Source: Vulcanimicrobiota bacterium
GTDB lineage: Bacteria; Vulcanimicrobiota; Vulcanimicrobiia; Vulcanimicrobiales; Vulcanimicrobiaceae
Assembly (NCBI GenBank): GCA_027459845.1
Contig: DAIDGS010000160.1
Span: 1 to 59,349, forward strand
Direction: 5' to 3'
Length of the DNA stretch: 59,349 nucleotides
Part shown: positions 9,181 through 17,747 of the stretch, piece after piece
Layout: every line of letters starts with the position of its first letter
How positions within the stretch are numbered: the stretch's first letter is position 1
The notes under the pieces: model-generated
What the model saw: only the letters and a program-made list of their open reading frames with translations
What the model was told of the DNA's origin: nothing
The model's database searches: none
Translations under genes and position numbers: made by a program

Positions 9181-10466
9181 GGCGGCGCGATCCGGTCGAA
9201 CCCGCAGTACGGGATGAGGACGTTCGGGACGCGCACCGATCCGTCGGCTTGCTGGTAGTTTTCGAGCACGGCCAAGAGCGTACGCCCGATCGCAAGTCCC
9301 GATCCGTTGAGCGTGTGCAGCAGTTCGGGCCGCGCGCCGACGTCGCGCCGGAAACGTAGCTCGCTGCGGCGTGCCTGAAAGTCGGTGCAGTTGGAACACG
9401 AACTGATCTCGCGAAAGCTCGCCGAACTCGGAATCCACACTTCGAGGTCGTAGGTCTTGGCGGCGTTGAACCCGACGTCGCCGGCGCACAGCGCCATCAC
9501 GCGATACGGCAGCTCGAGTTCTTGCAGCAGCGACTCGGCGTCGTGCGTCAGCGTCTCGAGTGCGGCAAACGAATCCTCGGGAGCGCACAGCCACACCAAC
9601 TCGACCTTTTCGAACTGGTGCTGCCGAATCAGGCCGCGCGTATCTTTCCCGGCAGCGCCGGCCTCCTTGCGGAAGCACGGCGTGTAGGCGGCATAGCGGC
9701 GCGGCAACTCATCGGCGGCGAGGATCTCGCCGGCGTGCAGCGCGGTCAGCGGAACCTCCGCCGTCGGAATCAGAAAGAGATCGGCACTCGCGTCGGCAAA
9801 CATCGCGTCGGAGAACTTCGAAAGCTGTCCGGTCGACCACATGGTTGCGCGCGTGACCAAAAGTGGCGGTGCGACTTCGAGGTATCCGCGCGCCGCCGCG
9901 CGATCGAGAAAGTACGCGCCGATCGCGCGCGAGAGACGCGCGCCGGCACCGCGCAGCACCGTGAAGCGGCTGCCCGAGAGCTTGGCCGCACGCTCGAAAT
10001 CCAGGATACCCAGGCGCTCGCCCAACTCCCAGTGCGCCTTGGGTGCGAAGTCGAAGCGGCGGGGCGTGCCCCAGGTGCGCACGGTGACGTTGGCGTCGGC
10101 GGTTGCGCCGTCGGGCACCGCATCGTCGAGGACGTTTGGGGTGCTCTCCAGTAGCACGCGCAGTGGCGAGCCGGCGGCGTCGGGTGCCAGGCCTTTGGCG
10201 AGCGTATCGTGCGTTTCGATCGCGGCCGCCAGCTCCGCGATGCGCGGGCGCATCTCGCGCGCGGCGGCGGCTCTGTCGGCGGCACGCCCGATCTCGGCCG
10301 AGAGGCGATTCTTTTCGGCTTGCGCGCGTTCGAGCGCGGTGAGCGCGGCGCGATACTCGAGGTCGAGGCGCACGATCTCGTCGACGAACGCCGGATCGAG
10401 GCCGCGCCGAACGGCCGACCGTCGAACGCGGTCGGGATCGCGGCGTACGACGGCGATATCGAGCAT
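9177..10466 (-). CDS. serS: Seryl-tRNA synthetase
   Basis: A 429-residue class II synthetase that charges tRNA-Ser and tRNA-Sec. An N-terminal antiparallel coiled-coil arm (about residues 32-95) grips the tRNA long arm. The catalytic domain carries [15 protein letters not shown] (about 235-249), motif 2 around [20 protein letters not shown] (265-284) and motif 3 ([16 protein letters not shown]). I chose the ATG at 10466 ([12 protein letters not shown]), which matches the family N-terminus; the frame extends 29 codons upstream but that part overlaps the divergent moeA start. The leader is too short for a T-box. Confidence 0.96.
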   Translation of the reverse strand: MLDIAVVRRDPDRVRRSAVRRGLDPAFVDEIVRLDLEYRAALTALERAQAEKNRLSAEIGRAADRAAAAREMRPRIAELAAAIETHDTLAKGLAPDAAGSPLRVLLESTPNVLDDAVPDGATADANVTVRTWGTPRRFDFAPKAHWELGERLGILDFERAAKLSGSRFTVLRGAGARLSRAIGAYFLDRAAARGYLEVAPPLLVTRATMWSTGQLSKFSDAMFADASADLFLIPTAEVPLTALHAGEILAADELPRRYAAYTPCFRKEAGAAGKDTRGLIRQHQFEKVELVWLCAPEDSFAALETLTHDAESLLQELELPYRVMALCAGDVGFNAAKTYDLEVWIPSSASFREISSCSNCTDFQARRSELRFRRDVGARPELLHTLNGSGLAIGRTLLAVLENYQQADGSVRVPNVLIPYCGFDRIAPP

Positions 10467-10530
10467 CGAGTGCGCGCCATTAGGTTCGCAGCGCGCAAGC
10501 TCCTGGTGCGCGCGAGTCGAAGGAGCCTCC

Positions 10531-11766
10531 ATGGCCGCATCGCGCGCATTCATTGCGGAGCAGTTGGCGTCTCCCAGCGACGCGCTGACGCGCTTTCGCG
10601 CGCAGGTCGCGTCGGTACCCTGCGATCGCGAGACCGTATCGCTCGCGTCGGCGGCGGGGCGCGCGTTGGCCGCGCCGATCGCCGCCGAGGCCGCCTATCC
10701 CGACGCGCCGCGCGCGGCGATGGACGGCTTCGCGCTGCGCGCCGCCGACGTTCCCGGAACGCTACGCATCGTGGGTGAGGCGCGCATGGGCGCGGCACCC
10801 GCACGCGCGCTCGGCGCCGGTGAGGCGCTGGCGATTCCCACCGGCGCGATACTCCCAACCGGCGCCGACGCCGTCGTTGCGATCGAAGCGACGCAGGTGA
10901 CCGGCGCGACGGTCGCGGTTGTCGAGCCGGTAGAGGTGGGTGAAAACGTGCACCCGACCGGCTGCGACATGCGCCCCGGCGAGGTGCTGCTGATGCCGCC
11001 GCGCCGGCTCGATGCGGCGGCGGTCGGCCTGCTCGCGACGCTGGGCGTGACGGCCGTGCCGGTCTTCCGGCGCCCGATCGTGGGGCTGCTCTCCTGCGGT
11101 GACGAGTTGATCGCCCCCGAGCGTACCCCCCGGCCGGGGCAGATCCGCGATTCCAATCGCTTCGCGCTGGCCGCGGCCGTCGCCGCGCTCGGGGCCGAGC
11201 CGCGCCACCTGCCGATCGTCGGCGACGGCGAGGGCGAACTCGAAGCAGCACTGGCGGCGGGGGTGGCCGACTGCGACGCGGTGCTGGTCAGCGGCGGATC
11301 CTCGGTCGGCGAGCGCGATCGCACGCCGGCGGCGCTCGCTGCCCTGGGCCGGCCGGGCGTCATCGTACACGGGTTGCGCGTCAAGCCGGGGAAGCCGACC
11401 GTCCTCGGGGCGGTTGGGTCGAAGCCGGTGATCGGGCTGCCCGGAAACCCGGCCTCGGCGCTGCTGGTCTTCGATGCCGTCATCGCGCCGATCGTCGCGG
11501 CGCTGGTCGGAGCCCCGACCCAGCGCTCGGTCGTTGCGGCCCGGCTCGCCGCCCCGCTCGACGGTCGCCCGGGCTGGACGTGGTATGCCCCGGTACGGCT
11601 GGTTTGGCATGAGGACGGCACCGCTCTGGCGCATCCCCTCCCCCTGCGTTCGGCGTCGGTCAGCCTGCTGGCGCGCGCCGACGGGTACGTGGTGATCGCG
11701 GGAGCGCAACCGCACCACGCCGCCGGGAGTTCGGTGAACGTCGAGCGGTTTCTCGGAAGTCTCTGA
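10531..11766 (+). CDS. moeA: Molybdopterin molybdotransferase MoeA
   Basis: A 411-residue protein that inserts molybdate into adenylylated molybdopterin. It shows [11 protein letters not shown] (about residue 67), the MoCF_biosynth loop [13 protein letters not shown] (about 252), PGKPTVLG, and [13 protein letters not shown] (about 307), all diagnostic for MoeA/gephyrin E domains. The ATG at 10531 follows AGGAGCCTCC, a strong ribosome site; the same frame remains open far upstream but that stretch is the complement of serS. It leads an operon with hisC 14 bases downstream. moaC and mogA, for the same cofactor, lie at 41.4 kb. Confidence 0.95.
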   Translation: MAASRAFIAEQLASPSDALTRFRAQVASVPCDRETVSLASAAGRALAAPIAAEAAYPDAPRAAMDGFALRAADVPGTLRIVGEARMGAAPARALGAGEALAIPTGAILPTGADAVVAIEATQVTGATVAVVEPVEVGENVHPTGCDMRPGEVLLMPPRRLDAAAVGLLATLGVTAVPVFRRPIVGLLSCGDELIAPERTPRPGQIRDSNRFALAAAVAALGAEPRHLPIVGDGEGELEAALAAGVADCDAVLVSGGSSVGERDRTPAALAALGRPGVIVHGLRVKPGKPTVLGAVGSKPVIGLPGNPASALLVFDAVIAPIVAALVGAPTQRSVVAARLAAPLDGRPGWTWYAPVRLVWHEDGTALAHPLPLRSASVSLLARADGYVVIAGAQPHHAAGSSVNVERFLGSL

Positions 11767-11780
11767 AAGGTTCGCAACGC

Positions 11781-12878
11781 GTGATTCGTCCGGCCCCCGC
11801 GATCGAAGCCATCCCCGCGACCACGCCGTTCGTCGGTCCCGAGGAACTGATGCGCGAGCGCGGCCTGGCCGCGCTGGTGCGCTTGGGCGCCAACGAAAGT
11901 GCCTTTGGGCCGTCGCCTAAGGCGGTTGCTGCGATGGCTGGCGAGTTGGAACGCCTGTCGTGGTACGGCGATCCGGAATCGCTCGATCTGCGCGATGCGC
12001 TCGCGGCCAAACACGGCGTGCGCCCGGGCGAAATCGTCGTCGGCGCCGGGATCGACGACTTGATGGGCTTGGCGGTGCGCGCGTTCGTCGCTCCCGGCGC
12101 GCCGGCACTGACCACGCGCGGCTCGTATCCGACGCTGAACTATCACGTGATCGGCTACGGCGGGGACCTGCGCACGGTCGAGTATCGCTCCGACGGGCAT
12201 TTGGATTTCGAGGCAATCGCGGCTGCCGCCCGGGCCTGCCGCCCGGCCCTCGCCTACGTCGCCAACCCGGATAACCCCAGCGGGACGTTTGCCAGCGCGG
12301 CGGCGCTCGCGCAGTTGCGTTCCGCGCTACCGCCGGCGACGCTGCTGCTGCTCGACGAGGCGTACGCCGATTTCGTCGATCCGGTCGCGTTGCCGCCGCT
12401 GGAAATCGACGACGCAACGATTCGGTTGCGAACCTTTTCGAAGGCCTACGGAATGGCGGGCGCGCGCATCGGTTACGCGCTGATGAGCGAGCGCAACGCG
12501 CGGACCTTTCAAAAGATTCGGCTCCACTACGGGATCAATCGCACCGCGCAGATCGGGGCGCTGGCGTCGCTCGACGACACCGGCTTTTGCGACTGGGTGG
12601 TCGATCAGACGGCACGCGCGCGCGCCGACTATTACGCCTTGGCCCGCGACTTGGGCGCGGAATATATCCCCTCGCACACCAACTTCGTCTGCATCGATAT
12701 GCAGCGCGCCGATCGCGCGACGTACGTGATGGACGCGTTGCTTGCGCGCGGGGTCTGGATTCGCAAGCCGGGGGCGCCGCCGCTCGACCGTTACGTGCGC
12801 GTCAGCGCCGGAACCGAGCCGATGCGCCGCGCCTTTGCCGCCGCGCTGCGCGACGTTCTCGACGAGGTGCCGGCATGA
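11781..12878 (+). CDS. hisC: Histidinol-phosphate aminotransferase
   Basis: A 365-residue fold-type I PLP aminotransferase that converts imidazole-acetol phosphate and glutamate to histidinol phosphate. Key features: RLGANESAFGPSP (about residues 34-46), NPDNPSGT (162-169), LDEAYADFV (191-199) and the PLP lysine K221 in RTFSKAYGMAGARIGY. HisC-like enzymes often act also on phenylalanine/tyrosine precursors. No other his gene is nearby, so a broader aromatic or His role is possible. The start is GTG. Its stop overlaps the next start as ATGA. Confidence 0.9.
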   Translation: MIRPAPAIEAIPATTPFVGPEELMRERGLAALVRLGANESAFGPSPKAVAAMAGELERLSWYGDPESLDLRDALAAKHGVRPGEIVVGAGIDDLMGLAVRAFVAPGAPALTTRGSYPTLNYHVIGYGGDLRTVEYRSDGHLDFEAIAAAARACRPALAYVANPDNPSGTFASAAALAQLRSALPPATLLLLDEAYADFVDPVALPPLEIDDATIRLRTFSKAYGMAGARIGYALMSERNARTFQKIRLHYGINRTAQIGALASLDDTGFCDWVVDQTARARADYYALARDLGAEYIPSHTNFVCIDMQRADRATYVMDALLARGVWIRKPGAPPLDRYVRVSAGTEPMRRAFAAALRDVLDEVPA

Positions 12879-13603
12879 CGCGCTATGCGGTGCTCTCCGA
12901 CATCCACGGCAACTTGGAGTCGCTGCAGCACGCGCTGCAACTCGTCGATGCCGGCGAAGTGGTGATGACGCTCGGGGATACCGTCGGCTATGGCCCCAAT
13001 CCCAACGAATGCGTGCGCCTGATCCGCGCGCGCGCGACCCACTCGGTTCTAGGAAACCACGACTTGGCGGCGGCCGAGAGTTTCGGCATCGAATACTTCA
13101 ACGACGCCGCCAGAGAGGCGATCGCGTGGACGCAAGGCGTGCTCGATGGCGAAAATCGTGCCTGGCTCGACACCCTTCCCTACGAACTGCGCTTTCCCGA
13201 GTTTCTCTTGGTTCACGGCGCGCCGGTTGACTTCTTCGAGTACATTCTCGACAAGCCCGCGGCGGCGCACGCGTTCGCGCGAACCGACGCGACGATCACC
13301 TTCGTCGGGCACACCCACATCGCGCAGTATTGGACGTACGACCCCGACGGCAGCATCGGTCACCGCCACATGCAGCAGGGCGGGACGCTGGACCTCGAGC
13401 CCGGCACGCGCTACATCATCGACGTCGGAAGCATCGGTCAGCCACGCGATTTGAACCCCGAAGCGTCGTTCGTACGCTACGACGCGCAGCGGCGCCGAGT
13501 GGAGTGGGTGCGCTATCGCTATCCGATTCGCGACGTGCAGCAAAAAATTCACGCCGCGCATCTGCCGCCCTATCTGGCCGAACGCCTGAATGCCGGACGC
13601 TGA
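12875..13603 (+). CDS. Metallophosphoesterase (calcineurin-like)
   Basis: A 242-residue single-domain phosphoesterase. Metal ligands are visible in SDIHGNLESL (D9, H11), GDTVGYGPNP (D35), LGNHD (N61, H62, D63) and a late GHTHIAQYW. The arrangement matches the YfcE/ApaH-like group with SDIHGN at the extreme N-terminus. Possible substrates include cyclic nucleotides, dinucleotide polyphosphates or other phosphodiesters; the sequence does not decide. It is coupled to hisC through an ATGA overlap and overlaps the thioesterase start by 14 bases. Confidence 0.9.
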   Translation: MTRYAVLSDIHGNLESLQHALQLVDAGEVVMTLGDTVGYGPNPNECVRLIRARATHSVLGNHDLAAAESFGIEYFNDAAREAIAWTQGVLDGENRAWLDTLPYELRFPEFLLVHGAPVDFFEYILDKPAAAHAFARTDATITFVGHTHIAQYWTYDPDGSIGHRHMQQGGTLDLEPGTRYIIDVGSIGQPRDLNPEASFVRYDAQRRRVEWVRYRYPIRDVQQKIHAAHLPPYLAERLNAGR

Positions 13604-14057
13604 TACGGGGATGCCGGGCGGAGTTCCGTTCGACGACGGAAACTGCTTCGCGTGTGGACCCGAGAACGCGGCCGGGATGCATCTCGCGTTTGCACCTTCG
13701 CCCGAAGGGGCGACGTGCCGCGCGACGCTCGACGAGCGCTACCAGGGCTGGCGCGGCACCGTCCACGGCGGGATCGCGATGGCGCTGATCGATGAAGCGA
13801 TGGCGCACGCGGCCGGGTATGCCGGACATCGCGGCGTCACCGCCAGCGTGAGCGTACGATTTCGTCGCCCCGTACCGGTCGGCGAGCCGGTCGAGGTGAT
13901 CGGTCGCGTGACCTGGTCGCGCCGCAACGTTTTGGGTGTCGAAGCCGATATTCGCGACGCGCGCGGCACGCTGTTGGTGCACGGCGAAGGCAGCTTCGTT
14001 TCCAAGGGGCCGCTCTCGGCGGCCGCCGATCGCCGCAATCCGCAGATGCAGGGCTGA
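13590..14057 (+). CDS. PaaI-type hotdog thioesterase
   Basis: A 155-residue hotdog-fold protein. The family signature is GWRGTVHGGIAMALIDEAMAHAA (about residues 51-73), where the aspartate/glutamate pair in the long helix is catalytic in PaaI-like acyl-CoA thioesterases. NCFACGPENAAGMHL near the start is typical of a subgroup with a conserved N-terminal Cys motif. Substrate unknown. It overlaps the phosphoesterase gene by 14 bases; the in-frame ATG at 13611 would avoid the overlap. smpB follows after 6 bases. Confidence 0.87.
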   Translation: MPDADTGMPGGVPFDDGNCFACGPENAAGMHLAFAPSPEGATCRATLDERYQGWRGTVHGGIAMALIDEAMAHAAGYAGHRGVTASVSVRFRRPVPVGEPVEVIGRVTWSRRNVLGVEADIRDARGTLLVHGEGSFVSKGPLSAAADRRNPQMQG

Positions 14058-14063
14058 AGAACC

Positions 14064-14558
14064 GTGGCGAAAATGAAGGCGGCGCGCGTTGCTGCAGTGC
14101 AGGCGGCCAAGCATCGCGGCGAGCCGGCGATCGACAATCGCCGCGCGCGTCACGAGTATCACATCCTGGAGTCGCTCGAAGCGGGCTTGGTGCTCACCGG
14201 TACCGAGATCAAGTCGATTCGCGCCGGCGGCGTCAGCCTGAGCGAAGCCTACGCGCGGTTTCGCGATGGCGAGGCCTGGCTGCTCGGCATGCACGTGCCG
14301 CCCTATCAGCAGGGAAGTTTCTCCAATGTCGATCCCAACCGGCCGCGTAAACTGCTGCTGCACCGCGCCCAAATCGCGCATCTGCAGAGCCGGGTCGCCG
14401 AAGCGGGGCTGACGATCGTGCCGCTGCGCATGTACTTCACCCGCGGCATCGCCAAGGTCGAGCTCGGGCTGGCCAAGGGCAAGAAGCTCTGGGATAAGCG
14501 CGCCGACGTCGCCAAGCGCGACGTGCAACGCGAGATCGACCGGCACGTCCGCCGCTGA
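14064..14558 (+). CDS. smpB: SsrA-binding protein SmpB
   Basis: A 164-residue RNA-binding protein that delivers tmRNA to stalled ribosomes (trans-translation). Conserved pieces: NRRARHEYHILESLEAGLVL then TGTEIKSIRAGGVSL, the HVPPYQQG loop, and the basic C-terminal tail AKGKKLWDKRADVAKRD that mimics mRNA in the A site. The start is GTG at 14064. No tmRNA gene is recognisable in the 90 bases that follow or elsewhere in the window. Confidence 0.96.
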   Translation: MAKMKAARVAAVQAAKHRGEPAIDNRRARHEYHILESLEAGLVLTGTEIKSIRAGGVSLSEAYARFRDGEAWLLGMHVPPYQQGSFSNVDPNRPRKLLLHRAQIAHLQSRVAEAGLTIVPLRMYFTRGIAKVELGLAKGKKLWDKRADVAKRDVQREIDRHVRR

Positions 14559-14648
14559 CGCCCAGGCCCATGCTTGCCCTAAACTCGCGCCGGTAGAGTG
14601 TCGAAAACGTATGCGTACGTCGTCGGGATCATTTGAGATTACGGGTAT

Positions 14649-16208
14649 ATGCACGTCGGGGTGCGCGCCTTTATCGGGGCCGGTTTCGTTGGAGTTCTCG
14701 TCGCTGGATGTGTCGGCATCGGCGGGCGACCAACGCCTCGTGGCGTGCCGAATGCGCTGCACGCGCTCGGCACGCCGGGCGACACGATGTCGGCGGCGGC
14801 AAACACCATCGGACCGATCGCATTGGCCCCGTCGCGAGCCGATGTGTACGCGTTGGGTTCTGCGGGTGCCACCCGCGTTGCGATTTCCGAACCGGGATAC
14901 ACCGGCACCTTCAGCACGAGCGGCACCTGCGCGCGCACGGCAGCCATCGTTCCAAAGTCCGGCCGCGGCCCGGTGCTGCACGCGCTGATCGAGGGTCTCC
15001 ACGCCGGATCGTGCCGGATCGTGGTTGCCGATGCGGGCGGCCATCGAGCCACCCTCGGCGTGACCGTTACCAGCGCCACGCTTGCCCTTTCGAAGGGCTC
15101 GGTTGCGTCGAGCGGTCGATCGGTCGCGATATGGCTGCAGAGCGTGAACGGTGCTGCACCGCCGCGTCGGTTTCGGAGTCAGGCCGTGTCGGCGGTTCGC
15201 GCCTGTGCGGGCGGCTGTGCGATCGCGGGTCTTACCGCGCTGCCGGGCGTCGATGCGTACCTCGTGCGCGTGTATGACCGAGCCGCCGCCAAGGGTAACG
15301 TGCTTGCGGCGGGCTTGGCGCGGATCCACGTTCGCTTGGGCCGAACGGCGTTCGGTCGCAGCCAGCTCGGCGGGGTCGTGGGGCGGCTCGCATTTTCGCC
15401 CGACGGCGGTGCCTGCGCGATTACGACCGCCTGCTCCACCAGCGTGCAGTTGCAGATTATGGACGCCGATGGCGACGACATTGCAGGCTCGGCGCCCTAT
15501 GTCGATGCGGCGGCCTCGCCGGCTCCGGTGCTGCTCACCGTCCCCAACAGCGTCACGCTCGAAGATGCGTCGGGAGCCGCCGCCCCAACGACGATCTCCG
15601 CGCCGACGCAGAATTTGCTTGCAGCCGTTGTCTACAATGGAATGCTAGTTGTCTCCGGTCCTGGCGACCTGCCGGGTGGCGCTTTGAGTGTGAGCGCCGC
15701 GAGCGGTGTCGCGACCGCGACGTTCGGGCTCGCGCTTCGGCTCGCGCCGATCGAACTGAACGGCCCAGCTGCGGTGCTGTTTGGGCCGCCGAGTCAACCT
15801 GGCTACGACTACAGCGCGTCGCTCGATCCCAACAGCCCATCGGCGTCGTTCACCGTGAGCGAGGCGCAGTACGACGGGTCCTTCTCCATCGCACCCGCGT
15901 TTGCCACCGAGCCGGGATATGAGGGCTACTGTGAAGTGCCGCCCCCGGAAGAGCCGTCGGCGGCCTCCTTTGGGCTCAGTAGCGGCTCCGGGAGCGCAGT
16001 GCTCTCGGTGGTCGCGCCCGATCCGAGCAACTCAAGCGGGCTTTGCGGTGCACGGATCGAGGATGCGTTCGGCGGCGACAACGATGCAGTGCTCAACGTC
16101 GACGTCCAGCCCACCGCGACGCCCTTAGACTCGCGGGCTGCGCGGCGCGTGCCACCGCTTTCCCGTCCGCGCAGCGGCGGCGCGGTGCGCACACCCACCG
16201 CCCGGTAG
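14649..16208 (+). CDS. Predicted lipoprotein with repeated beta-sandwich-like segments
   Basis: I do not recognise a named family. The 519-residue protein has a short signal peptide ending in the lipobox VAGC (Cys21), so it is probably lipid-anchored. Two segments look related: about residues 79-142 (SEPGYTGTFSTSGTC, then GSCRIVVADAGGH) and about 402-490 (SEAQYDGSFSI, GYEGYCEV, GLCGARIEDAFGG). Both share a Y-x-G-x-F start and two cysteines, followed by a strand ending in V-x-V. This suggests a repeated Ig-like surface domain. It sits alone between smpB and tilS, unrelated to them, with 90-base gaps on both sides. Confidence 0.7.
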   Translation: MHVGVRAFIGAGFVGVLVAGCVGIGGRPTPRGVPNALHALGTPGDTMSAAANTIGPIALAPSRADVYALGSAGATRVAISEPGYTGTFSTSGTCARTAAIVPKSGRGPVLHALIEGLHAGSCRIVVADAGGHRATLGVTVTSATLALSKGSVASSGRSVAIWLQSVNGAAPPRRFRSQAVSAVRACAGGCAIAGLTALPGVDAYLVRVYDRAAAKGNVLAAGLARIHVRLGRTAFGRSQLGGVVGRLAFSPDGGACAITTACSTSVQLQIMDADGDDIAGSAPYVDAAASPAPVLLTVPNSVTLEDASGAAAPTTISAPTQNLLAAVVYNGMLVVSGPGDLPGGALSVSAASGVATATFGLALRLAPIELNGPAAVLFGPPSQPGYDYSASLDPNSPSASFTVSEAQYDGSFSIAPAFATEPGYEGYCEVPPPEEPSAASFGLSSGSGSAVLSVVAPDPSNSSGLCGARIEDAFGGDNDAVLNVDVQPTATPLDSRAARRVPPLSRPRSGGAVRTPTAR

Positions 16209-16298
16209 CATCGCGAAACCGCCGGGGCGCGCGGCGTACCGACCGCGCTCGGCGGTGCGCAGGCAATCCAGTGGCCGGGCGCGCAACAGCGGGAGACG

Positions 16299-17189
16299 AT
16301 GCGAGGAGCACGGAGCGATGCGACGCTCGAACGGACGATCGAACGCAGCGGTGCGATCCGGCGCGGCGAACGCATTGCGGTCGCCTGCAGCGGCGGCGTC
16401 GACTCGGTCGCGCTGGCGGCTGCGCTGCGCGCCCTCGCCGGACCGATGGAACTCACGCTGCGCCTGCTGCACGTCAATCATGCCCTGCGCGACTCGGCCT
16501 GGCAAGACGAGTGCGTCGTCTTACGGGTTGCGGCGGCGCTCGATCTCGAGTGCAGCGTGGTTGCGCTTGCGGCGCCCCCGCGCGACGAAGCCGGCTTGCG
16601 CGAGGCGCGCTACGCCGCCCTGATCGCTGCCGCGACGGAGTTCGGCGCCGGCTGCATCGCAACCGCGCATCACGCCCAGGATCAGAGCGAGACGGTGCTG
16701 TTGGCGCTCTTTCGCGGTGCCGGGCCGGACGGCTTGAGCGGCATGCGTCCGCGCCGGCGCCTGGCCGACGGCCTCGATCTGGCGCGGCCGTTGTTGCGCG
16801 TCGCGGCCGGCGACCTCGAGCGCTACGTACAGGTGCGCGGCCTTCCGTATGCGGTGGATCCCAGCAATCGCGACCGCGAACTGCGGCGCAACGCCGTCCG
16901 TCAAGCGCTCGCCGCACTGCGCCCGCTCTTTCCCGGGCTCGACGAAGCGGTGGCACGGGCGGCCGAGTTGACCGGGGACGAGCGCGAGGGGACGCCGCGC
17001 GCCGCGCTACGGCGGCGCGTGCGCGCACGGCTGGCCGCCGAAGCCGGGCTGCGCGATCTCGATTTCGCCCACGTCGAGTCGGCCGTGCGCACCCTCGAAC
17101 GCGGCGGCAGCGGCAGCTTCGACATGACCGCGGCGGTTCGGCTGCGGGTCGAACGCGGTGCGATCGCAGAGGTCGAACGGCGCGTGTGA
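16299..17189 (+). CDS. tilS: tRNA(Ile)-lysidine synthase TilS
   Basis: A 296-residue N-type ATP pyrophosphatase that modifies C34 of tRNA-Ile(CAU) with lysine. The PP-loop SGGVDSVALAAAL begins at residue 31; HVNHALRDSA, HHAQDQSETVLLALFRG and RPLLRV are family landmarks. It is shorter than E. coli TilS (about 430) and lacks most of the C-terminal tRNA-binding domain, as in several phyla. It is coupled to hpt through GTGA, the classic tilS-hpt-ftsH order. Confidence 0.93.
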   Translation: MRGARSDATLERTIERSGAIRRGERIAVACSGGVDSVALAAALRALAGPMELTLRLLHVNHALRDSAWQDECVVLRVAAALDLECSVVALAAPPRDEAGLREARYAALIAAATEFGAGCIATAHHAQDQSETVLLALFRGAGPDGLSGMRPRRRLADGLDLARPLLRVAAGDLERYVQVRGLPYAVDPSNRDRELRRNAVRQALAALRPLFPGLDEAVARAAELTGDEREGTPRAALRRRVRARLAAEAGLRDLDFAHVESAVRTLERGGSGSFDMTAAVRLRVERGAIAEVERRV

Positions 17190-17716
17190 GGGTCGTGTAC
17201 GATGCCGCCGCGATCGCAGCAGCGATCGCTCGCTTGGCCGCTGCAATCGCCGCCGACCATCGCGGGCAACCCCTGCTCCTGATCGGCGTGTTGAAGGGGG
17301 CGATGATGGTGGTTCCCGACCTCGCGCGCGCGCTGGCCGACGTTCCCGACGGTCCTAGCGAAATCGCCGTCGAGTACGTCTGCGCGGCGAGCTACGGCGC
17401 GGCGACGACCTCCCGAGCCAGCCTCGACCTGCAGCTCGATACGCGAGCCCCGATCGCGGGTAGATACGTGGTCGTGGTGGACGATATCGCCGATGGGGGC
17501 ATCACGCTTCAGGCGCTTCGAGCGCTCTTTCAAGCGCGCCGGCCGGCCCGGCTGCGCTGCTGTAGCCTCTTCGAGCGGACCGACCGGCGAACCGTCGATC
17601 CGCACCTCGATTATCCGGCGTTGCCGGTCCCGGGCAACTTCGTCGTAGGTTACGGTTTGGACTATCAGGAAAAGTACCGCAACCTGCCCTATCTCGCCGA
17701 GCTGTCGCCGAGCTGA
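17186..17716 (+). CDS. hpt: Hypoxanthine phosphoribosyltransferase
   Basis: A 176-residue purine salvage enzyme (hypoxanthine/guanine plus PRPP to IMP/GMP). The PRPP loop is VVVDDIADGGITLQALRAL (about residues 97-115), where the usual DTGxT reads DGGIT. LLIGVLKGAMMVVPDLARAL and VGYGLDYQEKYRNLPYL are strongly typical. The GTG start at 17186 overlaps the tilS stop by 4 bases. ftsH starts 31 bases downstream. Confidence 0.93.
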   Translation: MRVVYDAAAIAAAIARLAAAIAADHRGQPLLLIGVLKGAMMVVPDLARALADVPDGPSEIAVEYVCAASYGAATTSRASLDLQLDTRAPIAGRYVVVVDDIADGGITLQALRALFQARRPARLRCCSLFERTDRRTVDPHLDYPALPVPGNFVVGYGLDYQEKYRNLPYLAELSPS

Positions 17717-17747
17717 TCTCTAAGGAAGGCTAAACGCGTCACCGATC

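Noticed and set aside
8839-9678. Minus-strand open frame of 279 codons
   Set aside because: Arg/Ala-rich with no domain; it lies across serS in another frame and across the better plus-strand frame at 8866-9180.
9841-10530. Open frame in line with moeA extending about 230 codons upstream
   Set aside because: It is the complement of serS; Ser/Arg-rich composition, no domain, and a strong ribosome site marks ATG 10531.
14559-14648. Possible tmRNA after smpB
   Set aside because: Only 90 bases, without a tRNA-like end or tag frame.
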